Assembly (NCBI RefSeq): GCF_937616625.2
Contig: NC_065577.1
Span: forward strand, 27,417,501-27,481,500
Direction of reading: 5' to 3'
DNA length: 64,000 bases
Origin: Mercurialis annua
Taxonomy: Eukaryota > Streptophyta > Magnoliopsida > Malpighiales > Euphorbiaceae
The position numbers were made by a program, and so were the translations under genes. The notes below the pieces were generated by a model that saw only the letters and a program-made list of their open reading frames with translations, searched no databases and was not told the origin of the DNA. This document shows, piece after piece, positions 25,197 to 38,063 of this stretch (the stretch's first letter is position 1; each line of letters starts with the position of its first letter).

Positions 25197-26474
25197 TAAT
25201 AAATATATATTAATTCAAAATTTAAGAATAAGTGTTTTTCTTAATTTATTATTTTTGGAAGATAATAAATATAATAATTAATATATATGGATGATTACCA
25301 AAAAGGAGTTTTTGATAAACATAAACTTTAAGAATTGCAATGAGATTGAAATTCGAATTTGTCTCAAACCCTAGTGTTGTTGTATGACTATAAATACACA
25401 TTAAGGAATAGTTTTGAGAATCACGAAATTCATTATTCACTAAATCACTAAAATTCGAAATTGCTTGTGAAGCAATAGTGCTAGCACACAAGCACTAGTT
25501 TTGGCTAAGGTCTGTTTGTGTGGATACTCGTAGAGGACGCATTCTTTTGGAGGCGTTTCTGATCCGAGGCCAGGTATCACCAAATTGAACCACCTCTTTC
25601 CTTCCTACATTGCTGCTGAATTCGACATACAAGTAAGTATTAATTCTATTGTTAATCTATTAATTCGAATTACATGGATCTTGGTTTGGGTTTAGATAAA
25701 TTTTTTGAAATTCTGCTGCGTTATGAACCTAGAAAACCCAACATTAACTCCATGACCAAGCTTGAATCACTAAAAACAATGGCCGGATCGTTGAGAATTG
25801 ATGATTGTTGTGGAGTATGTGCAAGAGGAAGAAGATGAAGAAGTTGGCTTCAAAAACTTTTTGAGAAAGGAGGGTTTTGATTTCGTATTTTCCCATTTGC
25901 TAGAGATAAAGGATAACTGGGTGGATGTATCCTTATGTGATTGGTTTTGTGGAGAAAACATGGCTTACTAATACTTAAACTTGGTACTTAATTTACTTCA
26001 ATCCTTCAACTTTTTAATTCCTTCAATTGAATCTCAAATTGTTTTTATTAATAAGCGGAACCTTGATGATCTTCACTTGCTGATAAATAATAGACCTTTA
26101 TGTATTATTTATTTATGACACTTTTCCTTTTTCTGATAATTAGAATTTTGCTTAATTAAAATATTTTTGTCCAATGTCCATAATCTATATTCTTAACTCT
26201 TTAATTTCATTTTACAAATTTTATCGTAAGACTTAGTAGCTCGGAACTTGCCATTTATTTTTATTTTTATTTATTGATTTTTCTTAGTGCCGCTAAATTT
26301 CATTTTATTGAATAATAATTTTCCTTGTAAATTATTATTTTTCGATAATTTTTGATAGACCTGCTTCGCTCCAAATCCTTATTATCCGATTCTTAATTTG
26401 ATATTCTTGTTCTTAAGTTTTACGACTATGCCTCGTAGCACTTTATTTATACCTTAAAATTTTGAGTTATTTCA

Positions 26475-27050
26475 AGTACATATTCTACTCGTATTTCTAT
26501 CGTAGCTATAAGTATCTATGTTAACCGAATCCAAAGAAAATTAATGTCTCCTATATTTTCCTCGGCTACGTCGCGTAATTCAAGTCTTGCGAGCATTCCG
26601 CTCACTGTAGACTTAGCATAACTAGGAAACATTTAATCATAAGGAACAATTTCTACTTATACCAATCAATTATATATTTTTCAATTAATTTAGAATCGTC
26701 ATGATTCACAACGATATTTTTATATGATATAAGTCTCGAGAGTATACCACTCTTCGCAGACTATAGATACATGAAAGCGTGTTACTTACTCGAGTAAATA
26801 CGAAACATAGATTGTGCTCATGCACACATCTAACTCAATCCTAAAAGCACACATAGGAGAGGACATCTTTGTAATTCGTTTGAAATACCGTTGAAAATGA
26901 TGACACCGTTTAAAAGACATGACTGAAAGTCCCTATAATCCGTAGTAGTTCCTAGCTTAACCTAGTGACATTGTACCTAGGAACAAAAACCATCAATCGC
27001 ATACAGGAAATGGTCTATGAATCTATGCCATTGCCCTGATACCAACTTTT
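26475..27050 (-). mobile_element. Internal remnant of the minus element, primer-site side
   Basis: Continuation of 16649-17103 beyond the nested solo LTR. 26490-26570 is the complement of 42540-42620 in the complete element. It ends with a primer-binding site complement at 27033-27044 directly before the LTR. Confidence 0.7.
27033..27044 (-). other. Primer-binding site (tRNA-iMet)
   Basis: GCCCTGATACCA on the plus strand; on the minus strand TGGTATCAGGGC, one base from the plant initiator-Met site. It lies seven bases from the LTR end, which is normal spacing. Confidence 0.8.
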
Positions 27051-27971
27051 TCACTACCCAAATATATGAGCCGAGATCAGCGCTAGGGAATGGGAATGGT
27101 AGTTCTGAAATCCGTAACAAGCCTAAAAGCACATATAAATATTGTGCGTTTCATAAAGTGTGTTTCACTATTGAAACAATATCACAATTAACATGACCTT
27201 AGTTTGAACAAACATTTGAGTTTCAAACGCTATATACAAATATATATAGTCAAAACATCTAGACTACTACGGACCGCTAGAATGAAAATCTTCTTTCATG
27301 CCCCGTACAAATGACTTCCGAGAATTAAAACTTCGGAAGATTGACTAGTTAAATCATAGATTACTCTTCCTGTAAAATGGGAGGAGCAACGGGGTCAATA
27401 TAAAACTATGTGATTTCACCAAATTACAAGCAATAATACATAAAGGGTGAAAACGTTTGAAAACCGCTTTATGTAGAAAATATTGCTTTTCTTAAATCTT
27501 ACTTTATATACTCTTTACTCAATTCATAAACGTTTCGATAATCGTATATATATTTCATAAACTTTATGTTTATATTACATTCATACTTAACATCTTTTAT
27601 TTCTTGTTATCGTTCAATGTTTTTCTTTCTCGTTTTGTTTCTTTAGTTTTCGACGGAGGTTTTGAAATTTGTATCGTGTTGTCCTAATACATCTATTTAG
27701 AGCTGCACTTCTGATAAATCGCTTATACTTGTTCCATATGGTTTGGTCTTAGGATAGTTCCACCAAGTTCGAGTTTAACCACAACCATATGGTACAGTCT
27801 CAGGATAATTCCACCGAGTTAAACTTGTACCATTACTTACGTCCTAACTAGTCGATGTGAGTCGAGGGATAGTTCCACCGAGTTTAACTCCTTAGACATA
27901 ATTCCCGAGATAATTTCACCGAGTTCAACCTCGTTTCCGTCTTTGAATTTTAATATTGCATCTCCTCTTAT
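27051..27971 (-). repeat. 5' LTR of the minus element, 3'-end portion only
   Basis: Begins TCACTACCC with the conserved terminal block (27060-27125). It carries the inverted GATAATTCCACCGAGTT tandem module at 27730-27935 and stops at a short CACTA fragment. More than half of the LTR is missing. Pairs with the 3' LTR at 12195-16648. Confidence 0.7.
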
Positions 27972-28018
27972 CACTACAACCATTTAGTGACATATTTTTC
28001 CGTCGCAAAATGGCTCAA
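27972..28018 (+). mobile_element. CACTA terminal scrap at an element junction
   Basis: CACTACAACCATTTAGTGAC followed by TTCCGTCGCAAAATGG resembles the CACTA end at 20369. It sits exactly between an LTR fragment and the internal region of another element, so it probably marks the rearrangement that joined them. Confidence 0.5.
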
Positions 28019-30254
28019 TATAGCTGTGTTTACTACCGACATCTTTATTGTTAGTGTGCTTTATCTCAAATCTCAATTAAGCTTACAATAGTGACTTTAA
28101 TTACATTGTAGGTAGGTAAAGTCAAACTCATTTTTGCTCGCATCGATAAATTATTTCCATCATATTCTTAATATCGATACACACCAATTGCATCCTATGT
28201 TTTCTCTTTCCATTTAATAAGAGATTTACCTTACACTCGTACGCTTATTCTATCGTAACTCGTTTCATATGTGGTAACTTTCTGTATCAACTCATTATCC
28301 TTATATTATTTGATGTGTCCGTTCACGGGTTTAGAATCTCTTTCCTTTCATTATCGCGGAGCTTTTATCCTGATATATCTACTCTTATCATATTGTTTAT
28401 CTCAAACTATAGCTTACTCAGAATCTTTCATTCATTCTAATTCATAAAATTCTTAAACCTTATATCTTTGATCTGACTACCTCTATGTATTGTATCTTGA
28501 CTATCCACATATAGCCTATTTGCTTGCATCTAAGAGTCATAATTAACTCTCTATAGCCACTTGTACATTCAATTAACTAATTATCAATTCTTTCTCAGTT
28601 TTTAAAACATTTCATATTAAAAATATAATATATGTTTCATACTTTCCACTTTTTTCGGCCATAATTTAAACATTTATGGCCCGGAATTCAAAATACATGT
28701 ACTCTACATGTATATTCTGTCACCAGCCAGTCAAGACTTCGTAGTCACAAGGCCTGGTTATCGGAATTTTCACATTTGAAACCACTATTTCACAACAATT
28801 TTAAATTTCATTTACATATATATGGATCATACATTGATAATACTATGTTAATTAGACTCTTTATTTGATAATTTCATCACTTGCACTTTTGGCTCACTGC
28901 TAAAATTCACGCAAGTTTCCCATCATTACTTTCAAAAACAATTACCATCTAGCTCTCTGTTCGACAATCGCAATACTTAGACTCTTGATAACCGTCATAG
29001 GAATATCGTATTTCAATATTAAACCAATCCAACGGTTCAACTAAAAGATATCAGGGTTTTACTACACCATGTCAGTTTTCAGACATCATATGAAACACAC
29101 ATCATTAACACACTATTTCCATCTACTACACCTTGAATCGTGTTTCTTTCACTTACCTTGAGTCTTTCAAAACTCAAGTTATACTAATTGCTAGTGAGAA
29201 ATCGCGTATCTCTAACGTTTTAATCATTACTCGCTAAGTAGATTTTATTCCTCCTTTCTCTCACTCCTAGGGTCCCAAGTTACAATGCCCTGGACATCTT
29301 GTTTATGGATATTCCTATCCTTAACTTGTCGTAACTCGGATATGCATTGCTATTCGGATACCTGTTGTAGTTTATTGAAATTCAACTCTCTTCGCATATT
29401 CATATCCATAATTGTGTTCTTCAACTTCCATTCTCGTATTCTTCCGTTGCCCCCTCGAGGATCACTTACAACTTGACCTCGAGTTTTACTTTTGTTACAA
29501 AGTTCTGGTCTAGGTATACTTACAAGAAAAACAAATCAATTTGAAATGATTCAATCATCAGTGCACATTTTCAAAACAATTTGTTTAAATCTCCCTTTCA
29601 AAACATCGGCATAATTGTGCTCAGGGGTGATGACATCTCTCATTCCCAAAGAGTTGCTCTTGCAAATCATTTTTCTTTTAATATATCAATGTATATGATG
29701 TGTATCCTAAAAAAAATCGTATATATGTATATATAAACATATATAATTTTGATATGCTATTCTATAGTGATTCTTGCAACATGCGTCGACGCTAATTCTG
29801 AGCACAACTATGCCTTTAAAATCATTTAAATGAATAACCATAACAGGTTATATCCTTTGGTTTTTTGTAAGTTTCTTCCTGACCCTAAACTCTATAACCA
29901 GTAAGATTTCTTCTACAATTACTTCACTTTTCAGAATCCGCACTTCTTCCATCAATCGTCTCTTATACTATTGTCGAATGAATCTGACAGAGTCTTTATG
30001 TTATTCCATGCTTGATGTTCAAACATCAATATCGAGTCATCTAGTTCACAGGAGCGCGTATATCGCAGTCTTATATCCCAAAAGGAAAGGCTAAGAACCT
30101 ATGAAACATAAAAATATGTGTAGAAGACATTACTCAAATCCTATGTGTTGCAGTAGTTCCTATGAGTACGTATGACACCTACCCCATTTTCCATAATCAT
30201 GTATGATTAATGTTTTTAAATTCTCGAGTCCGAGAACTAGGCTCTGATACAAAC
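28019..30254 (-). mobile_element. Decayed internal region, second minus element
   Basis: Colinear with 1110-3700 (minus) and with the complement of the primer-site half of 41454-46031. For example GGTCTAGGTATACTTAC near 29510 pairs with 42237, and GATGACATCTCTCATTCCC near 29625 pairs with 42130. It ends at a primer-binding site beside the LTR at 30258. The 3' part and 3' LTR are missing. There is no usable coding frame. Confidence 0.7.
30241..30252 (-). other. Primer-binding site (tRNA-iMet), one mismatch
   Basis: GCTCTGATACAA on the plus strand; complement TTGTATCAGAGC. Beside the LTR end. Confidence 0.75.
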
Positions 30255-30257
30255 TTT

Positions 30258-32328
30258 TTCATGACTATATTTCCACTCGAAATCTCGAGCCGAGACCAGC
30301 GATAGGAAATGGGAGTGTTTGCTCCGAAACCCGTAGCAAGCCTAAAAACCTTTATAAATTTTTCGCAATTCCAAATCATATATCACATATGATCTATTTT
30401 TCCGAAAATACCGTTTAAACCTTTTCTCGTTTAAAAAAAATACATTTCTGAAAACGGACTCTTAAAACCCCGATTGTATTCAAAAAACCAGAGCGCAAAC
30501 ATCAATATCTAATGACGTACATGCTCTATTTCCAATATAATCCAAAATGCTAAAAATATGAAACCAATGTATCTCTCAAACAACTGGTCAAAGAATTTGA
30601 GAAAACACGCAGCTTTTCATTCATATATATATGTAATAGTTCAAATTAGAGTATATGAAAATAAGTTTTAACTGCTGTAAACAGAAAAACAGACTTCCCA
30701 GTACCCAACTACTTGCAGCTCTAGGGGTATGGTTGACATTGACTTCCATAATTATTATGAAAGTCTGACCTCGTACTTCATGACTTGAATATTGCAACTC
30801 TAGAGAACAACTGAAAATTCATATTGCATATATATAAAACATTTGTATTTATATATTATTACCGCTTACTTGATCCAGATGAAACCCTACAAGATAGACT
30901 ATTGTATGGGTCTCAACCTGCACAACATTGGCCTTAGACCGTGAACTGGATCACTGATATCTAAGCCGGGTGTCTGGACCGTAACCGTGAAACTGTCATC
31001 ACATTGTTACATGTGACCGTAGCCGTTTAGCCGTCTCAGAATGTTAAGTCAAGGTCGCTAGCACTTCCAACGCGCAATGACTTAACTTACCTTCATGTTA
31101 GACACAATCTCAGATCTAGCGTAACACTGGTGATCACACAGTATTATTGACAACCAATAGGAAGTTTGGTCTAATGGATCTTTCATGGTTGAAATATACT
31201 AGTGCAATTTGTTATTTAAAACAATTTAAATATAAATATTCAAGAGTGAAAACCACAAAATAAACTCACAAAAACCGCTTATCCCTCAAAACGTATGCTC
31301 CTCGTAGCCCACTACTCAAACACACTGGTATTCTAACTTGGCGGATCGATACTCGTCGTATCTATTTAGAATTTGAATGTCAATACACAATTAGACTTTT
31401 AATTCCTAATTTTAGTCCTATCGTATAAACGATAGAATTTAAACAAACACTGTTTATAGACGACTCTATAAACAAGGTATATAAATTAATCTCAATGTTG
31501 AGATTCTCGTTCGATTTATAATACCGTTCTTGGTATGGACTTATAGTCCTTTTAACATTAATCACTTTGATTAACAAAGGGTTTTACTAAAACATTACAT
31601 TGTTTTAATAAACCGACAATCCTCAAACGTCTTGTGAGGGGAGTTTGCTCAGCTTTTGTCTATTTTCCATTTGAGCTTTCTTTTAACATTTTAAATGTTT
31701 CAGTTTACGTTTTGGAAGTCTCTTGAATCAACAATCGAGTATACAACTCGAAGTAGGACGAAAACGTCCAAATACCGAACCTCCGAATCGTCGTGCATCC
31801 GTAGAGGGGGGCATGTGCGCTCGCACCGCCTTCACCAAGGTTGTGCACCTTCACAGCCCTTCCCTAGGCTGTACATTTGCATAGCAACAGTGACACTCCC
31901 CGAGCCAAATCTGACGTGCTTACATGCGTAAAAACGCTCCGAACAACACAGTAATATCCAATTCAACCTAATAAACAATTAATACGTTAAACTGATACGA
32001 ATTCGGTCAATTTGATACGCTCGACGTTATAACATTAATTATAATCCAAATTAATAATAATCGAATTCAAATTTACGATTATTACCGGTTTAAATTTAAT
32101 TTACGTTTAAATTAAATTTACATATTCCCAGTTTATTCAATTACTTCCATAATTTATTTAATAACCTTAAATAACCGAACCTGACTATTGTCCTTTGACT
32201 ATTAAACTTCGTCTCTTCGAATATTTTTTTTAATATTCGAACCCTCAAAATATTGTTTTTAATATTTTGATTATTCCAATTTTATCTCGTGGCATATTCT
32301 AATTAATTAAAATTTACGGGGTGTTACA
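30258..32328 (-). repeat. 5' LTR of the second minus element (2.07 kb)
   Basis: Minus-strand start TGTAACACCCCG at 32328. The low end carries a degenerate terminal block (GAGCCGAGACCAGCGATAGG near 30290). A splice-donor-like CCGGTAATAATC lies near 32086 and a worn palindrome array at about 31810-31890. The U3 side is short (about 240 bp before the donor) and I saw no clear TATA site. Confidence 0.75.
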
Positions 32329-33339
32329 ATTTTAGACTTTCTATGAAGAGAGTGTGTTTCAAACGCAAGTTGAGAGTGGGCGAGAATAAGAGAGAGGAGC
32401 TGATATGATGCACTTTGACATAGATGTAGGTCTGTTTTACCCAAAAAGCTTTAAAATGATTCTTTTGATTATTTGTGCCAAGTTGACGGGGCGAATTGAT
32501 CCTTTGTTTAATTAATTTTTATAGAATACCATGCCAAATTGAATTTGAATTTTAAAAAGAATATTCAAAATCCAAACTGAACCAAAATAAACTATTTATT
32601 TACAACAGATACTAAATGCAACGAAAATATTTTTATTACAATTTCAGGTGAAATTCTACCAAAGCAAACTAATCTTTTTCATTCTTTTCCAAAACCGAAC
32701 ATAAACAAACTAAAAATAATTTTTTTCATAATTTCAAATAAAATTGAACCAAACCGAACCACTTCTAAAACTGAAACAAATTTTTTATTTTTCAAAACCG
32801 AACTTAAAAAAATGAATATTATTTTTTATGAATTAGAAATCAAACCTTTATAAAATTCCCGAGATCTCACAATTGATTTCTAAATGAATTCCTCTAAATG
32901 ACTAATTCAAAAGAGGAATTTGCACAAAAGACTCATTTTTAAAATTTATTTGTTGACTTTCAAAAATTTACTTTTTTATTCTATTTTTTTATTGTTTTTA
33001 ACTTATTTGCATTTTTAATCTCCTTCTTTTAAACACATGCAAAACTCATTTCCTCTATTCAATTTTTTTTGGCAACTGTTTTCTTTTTCATTTTCTTTTA
33101 AATTCTCTATAATTTATTTAATACATTCGATTTATAACACAAACAATCAAAGATTTGAAACAAATAAGAAATCAACGATGAAAAAATCAATTGTATTCGC
33201 CCCAGAGAATTTGAAGCAACAGGATATTATGCCATCGCCATCATCATATCCTCTTCTTTTGGATGTTCTTCTTCCTCTTTCTATTTTTTTATGTATTAAT
33301 TTCCAATTTTTGTTGATAATTTTTGTTCATACGTTTAAA

Positions 33340-33840
33340 ACTATTGTAAATCGTTTGAAACTATTTTTTAGAAATCGTTTTAAATTGTTTGTTTGAAACC
33401 TTTATAAACCGTTAAAAACTTTATAAATTGTTTTATAATGTTTTTATAGCTAATTTAATGTTTTTATGAAATGTTTGAAACTGCTTTTAGAATCCGTTTG
33501 AAACTGGTTAAAATCTTTCTAAACTGTTTGAAACTTTTGTAAACAGTTTTTGAATCTTTTATAAGTTGTATGGAAATGTCTTTAAACTGTTTGAAACTTT
33601 TGTAAATTGTTTGAAACTGTTTTTAGATAAAGATTGCAAATTGTGTTTTATAAAATTGTTTGAAACCTTTATAAACTATTTGAAACCTTTATAACTGTTT
33701 GAAACTGTATTTTTTGAAACTTTTTGAAACCATTGTATAATTCTTTTTAAATGATATAAATATGTGTTTTAGAAATTGTAAGAACTTGTTTGTAACTGCA
33801 TTTGAAACTGTGTTTGAAACCGTTTTTAATAGATTTTCAA
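33340..33840. repeat. Degenerate TTTGAAAC array
   Basis: About fourteen TTTGAAAC cores, mostly followed by a TTTATAAA-like or TGTTTTTA-like stretch, at irregular spacing of about 20-50 bp. It looks like an old minisatellite. Confidence 0.7.
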
Positions 33841-34094
33841 TGAGAAAAAATAAATTAAAAATTTACAGTTTTCTTTGTTTTTGGAGAAAGTTGTGATCGT
33901 TTGATTTGAATTCCAAGTGAAATTTGAAGCGATTTGATTACGAATTTAAAATTCGAGCGGATCGAAAACTAAATTTCAAACTCACAATAAACTTTTAAAA
34001 AGTGATGATAGAATTAAAAAAATCAATCTGTTTAATTGTTATGAGCTAAAAATTTTGAATTTATTTTTTAAATTGTTAGTTGTTTTGTTTGGAT

Positions 34095-34155
34095 GAAGTG
34101 AAAGAAAAAGAAGAATAAAAAGAAAAAGAAGAAGAAAGAGGAGGAGGAGGAGTAT
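34095..34155. repeat. GA-rich microsatellite
   Basis: AAG and AGG repeats in which GAAGAAGAAAGAGGAGGAGG is the cleanest part. Confidence 0.9.
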
Positions 34156-34735
34156 ATATACAAAGCAGTAAAGTATAAAAACAAAAGAATAGAGTGAAAA
34201 AATAAAGAGTACACATGCTGGAGTATGAAAATCACGTAGAAAAAATATAATTAGAAAATGCTAATATTTTTCTTTTTTAGGTATTTTGCTAATTATCCCA
34301 TCCGAAAATGTCAATTTAGAACTATCGTTCTAAATTATTTTTATATAATTTCAAATTAAGCAAAACCAAAAAAACGATTTTTTTATAATATGAGATAAAT
34401 CGAATCAAAATAAAATAATTTTTCTTTTAAAATATTTTTTTTGAATTTAAATTTTTTTTATTCCGGATTACAAATTTTAACTATTTTACTTTCGTATTTA
34501 TTTTAAATTTTGGATATTTGAATTTAAATTGGAAATATTATAGAAAAAATATAAAAAACAATTTTTTTTTCAAAAAATTTAAATGTCCAATTTTTTAACA
34601 TACAATACCTCTTTTTGAAATTTGTACGTTCAAACTAAATTCGGGTCAAACGCGTCAACGCTTAAGAGGCGCATCACCTTGTCAACACGCAGCGGTAGAA
34701 TGTGAATGCCTTTGAGATACATGTTTGATAAATAT

Positions 34736-34918
34736 CAAATACATCTTGGATGCAGCACAGTGGTGTTTTTATATGTTTTAGTTATATTTTTAGATAAATT
34801 TTGACATTATACTTTCTAAATTTTTGAATGAGAATGTGTTTTCATATGTCACACACAGTCTCATTCAAATATAATATAATTTATGAGATCTACGTGGAAT
34901 GTGTTGAAGATGTATTTG
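34736..34918. repeat. Fold-back with nested arms
   Basis: CAAATACATCTT (34736) pairs with AAGATGTATTTG (34907). Inside, TTTGAATGAGA (34823) pairs with TCTCATTCAAA (34859). Possibly a worn MITE; no target duplication was identified. Confidence 0.5.
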
Positions 34919-35136
34919 AATGATACATAATCGATATAGAATGTACACAATATTTGATATATAATACATGATAGAGTCTGGTACTCGCAGCGATAGTCAA
35001 CTTGCAAAACAGGATAAACAGTAAATCAGACGGTGGTTGTCCGATTAACTCTCCGATGTCAAAGCCAGTGTACGTTTAGTCAGAGTTTATGCTTAAGAAT
35101 TTTATTGTGTTTGTAGGCATATCTTAAGGCCTTTTA

Positions 35137-35690
35137 TCTATACTATATATAAAAGTACGGATTGGGGGTAGGCAAATTTACCGAATAATCATTTTCAATT
35201 TATTGCTAAATAAAGGTTTTATAGTCATTCACTAATTAGTTATTTAATTAATCACTATTATAATTAAAGTTATAATTAGAATAGGTAGGTAAATTATCTC
35301 CAATTTAGTTTTTAGTATGTAAAAAATAACTAAATTGTCTCCAAATTAGTAGGAATACCTATCTTTTAGTTTGATTTAACTATAAAATTAAAATATTATA
35401 TTTGGTCAATATATTATTATTTTAATTTCTATCTTATTATTTTTAAAGATATTATTGATAAAATTAAGTTAATTATTTAATTATGGTTATTATAAAACCA
35501 AAATAAGAATAAATTCAATATGAAAAAAATTGAATAACTGGATATATTATATTTACTTTTACAAAAATTCTTAACTAATTTAATATTAATTATAAATAAA
35601 AAAAATTGATATGATTATAATAAATTTACTAATATGTACATTGACGAGTTACGTTAGGAGTCACGTGCATATCACGTAATGCGAAACTAG
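35137..35690 (+). mobile_element. Non-autonomous Helitron, copy 2, intact (554 bp)
   Basis: Starts TCTATACTATATATAAAAG after an A and ends GAAACTAG before a T. A hairpin with stem ACGTG/CACGT (35663-35677) lies nine bases from CTAG. These are the TC...CTRR termini and the 3' hairpin of plant Helitrons, without target duplication. There is no coding. It is the uninterrupted partner of the Helitron at 12659-15625. Confidence 0.92.
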
Positions 35691-37699
35691 TAGTTATAAA
35701 AGGCGGGGTACCTATTTGTGTTGGACTGGAAAAGTGATTCCTTTAGAACTGGATGAATCTTGGTAGATTTTGTAATAACGTAATTTTTTATGGTATTACA
35801 TATAATGCCACGAGGCATAATTGAGAAAATTAAGATCGAGAATATCTTATTAAGGTTGGATAATAAGAATTTAAACCGAAGCGGGTCTATTTAAATTATC
35901 GTAAAATAATAATTTAAATGAGAAATTATTGTTCGATAAATTGGATTTGAGCAAAATTAAAAAGAAAGAAAATAAAATAAATAAATTGGAAAGTCCGAGC
36001 TAATAATTTTCACGACAAGATCCGTGAAATATTATTATTAAATAATCGTCAAAATTTCGTAAATTTACGAAATCGTTTTAAAAGTAAGCTCGACGATTTA
36101 TTAAGGATTCGGCAAAAAAGTACAATTTAGTCATTGAGTTAAAGTGGAATTTTAACCCACATGATGACCTCATTAACATCATTGGGAAGGAGTTGATACA
36201 TTAGCTATCTTAAATATAAGAGACAAAAGAAAGGAAAAAAAGGGAATAAAGGAAGCTCTTGAAGGTCATGGCCGCTGAACCCCCCTTCCTCATCCCCTAA
36301 GTCCATCAATTATCCATCAAATTCAACTATCTTTGAGGCACAATGATCATGAGGAGATGAGGCGGAAAGGAAAGCCATCAATTGGTAAGTTCAATGGTTA
36401 ATTTGGTAGAGGTTTCAATAAGTAAATTTAGGGTTTATGAGCCATATTATCAACTTATGGTGTTTGATTGTTTTATGAGGAACAAATGATGGTTTGGAGC
36501 CATAATTTAAAGGAGGTGATGAGTAATTTTGGAAGACATAGTTCGGCCATGAGGGTAAGTTGTCAACCTAAGGTAAATTCTAAAATTATTGAAAGAATTG
36601 AGTAGAAAACATTAAGGTTTTGAAATTATTATCATGACTTAATGTATGTTTAATGGTATGAGATTATGCTAAGGAATTGGAGCATGAATCTTGGAGGATT
36701 CATGGAGGACTTGGTTCGGTTATCAAGCTAAGACATCAAACTTGAGATATATATTATGAATTATGAAGATTTATGGTGAATTGATTGAGTATTGATTGAA
36801 ATTTGTTGAATTTTTAATAAGTTATAAACTGTTATAAAAACTGTTAAGGAGTCAAGTTTGAGCTGCGTTTTGAATGGGTTGGAGTCAGATACAGTGGCTG
36901 GAAATAGGTCGGAATGGAAGACGGTATGTCGGACTTTACAACGGGAGTGGTGGTTCTACTCCGTTGAGCAAAAAATGGCTACTCATCATAGCAAATCTGC
37001 CTTGTTTCTACCCAGAAACAGGGCAGCCCATGGGGGCTATTTTGGCAACTCCTTGCCGGCCGTAGGTACCTCGGGTTTGGTTTAGCTCCTGAAAAATATT
37101 GTGGACGAAATATCCGAGAGTACATAGTATAATTTGATTAGTCGTTAGATTTTTTTAAATATGTAGTTTATCGGCCCAAAGTCGACTAGTTAGTCACTTT
37201 GAAAAAATATTAAATTTTAAGGAAAAATTATAAAAAAAATAATTTTAATAGTCGGATGTGTAAAATATGAATTATCAAAGTGAAAAAAGTAATAGGCTTC
37301 AGAAAAGTCGAATTAAAAATGAATTAAACGTATTTTATTTTAATAAACTATTGTTTTAAGAGTTATGTTCGAACTAAGCTTGGGAGCGTTTTTGGAGGTC
37401 GTTAGGGGCATTTTTCTGGTTGAAAATTATGCATATGGCGTGAGTGCATGTCAGACTAAACCCCGATCAACTCGGGTTCGCCCCACGAGGTAGAATATGT
37501 CCTACACAATAAGGCAAAATAGGCTTGCTAGGCAGTTTTAGTGGCTGCCAACATCTATAAAAATGTACATGATAGGCAGTTTGAGTACGTTTTCCGATCC
37601 CCTACGCGTACTGAATCAAGTTCGAACCTAAACGGAAATTTTAGACAGTATTACATAGATTAAATTTGGAATATTTAATCACAGTTTTGACGGTTTAAG

Positions 37700-38063
37700 G
37701 GGTAATTGATTTTGGAGGTCACTGTACTTTTCAAAAATTGCAAAATGATGACCAAACTATAAAATGTAACATTTTAGTTACTATACTATTTGGTTATGTT
37801 AAGATAGAAGGATTTTTGGTCACCGAAGAAAATTATTTCGAGTCGATTTTTTGTTGATTGTGTGTATATATGAAATATAAGATATTATTTGTTATAAATA
37901 ATCAAAATTTGATTACAACATATGTATAGTTTGACCGTAAAACACTTAAAAACCTTACAAAATCTCATATTTGAAAGTTTAGTAACCATTTTGTTACGTT
38001 TTGAAGTTCGGTCACCATTTTGCAATTCTTGAAAAGTACAGTGACCCATAGAATCAATTACCC
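37700..38063. mobile_element. Mutator-like MITE (364 bp), 9-bp TSD
   Basis: Terminal inverted repeats of roughly 90 bp start GGGTAATTGATT and end AATCAATTACCC. They share CACTGTACTTTTCAA and AATTGCAAAATG in inverted orientation. Direct 9-bp duplicates CGGTTTAAG lie at 37691-37699 and 38064-38072. Long TIRs with a 9-bp duplication are the signature of the Mutator superfamily. The ~180-bp core is non-coding. Confidence 0.93.

Larger units (their letters stand above)
19954..25743 (+). mobile_element. Copia-type LTR (plus), TSD TTAAC, split by later sequence
   Basis: TTAAC at 19949-19953 and 25744-25748 flanks a segment starting TGTTAGTGATATGC and ending CCCAACA. 19954-20368 reads as the 5' side of a single plus-oriented LTR. 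About 24930-25743 reads as its remainder, with a TATA-like ACTATAAATACAC at 25388. The intervening 20369-~24930 carries a CACTA end and a minus-strand copia fragment. The simplest reading is a solo LTR that was later invaded. A rearranged whole element is the alternative. Confidence 0.65.
17104..26474 (-). mobile_element. Minus solo LTR of the long type, heavily nested
   Basis: The low end is TATCACGACCC plus the conserved terminal block. The high end is TGAAATAACTC, a degenerate LTR start. Flanking bases are CGTAC (17099-17103) and AGTAC (26475-26479), a target duplication with one mismatch. The internal region on both sides joins into sequence colinear with 42560-42680. Without the insertion at 19954-25743 it measures about 3.6 kb. 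Inverted TCCACCGAGTTAACC tandem units lie at 17745-17900 and short inverted repeats around AGAGCAG at 19540-19665. Confidence 0.75.
32329..35136. other. AT-rich intergenic DNA without recognisable gene
   Basis: Low-complexity DNA between an LTR and a Helitron. It includes degenerate TTTGAAAC repeats (33340-33840), a GA-rich microsatellite (34095-34155) and a fold-back (34736-34918). The frame at 33037-33396 is a run of Phe, Ser and Leu from T-rich sequence and is not a convincing gene. Confidence 0.6.

Noticed and set aside
19954..25743. Calling the whole TTAAC-flanked segment one intact copia element
   Set aside because: The gag-integrase frame is on the opposite strand to the LTR pieces, reverse transcriptase is absent and no pair of direct LTRs was found.
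33037..33396. 119-residue frame with apparent hydrophobic segments
   Set aside because: T-rich low-complexity DNA gives Phe/Ser/Leu runs that mimic membrane segments; no other gene signals.
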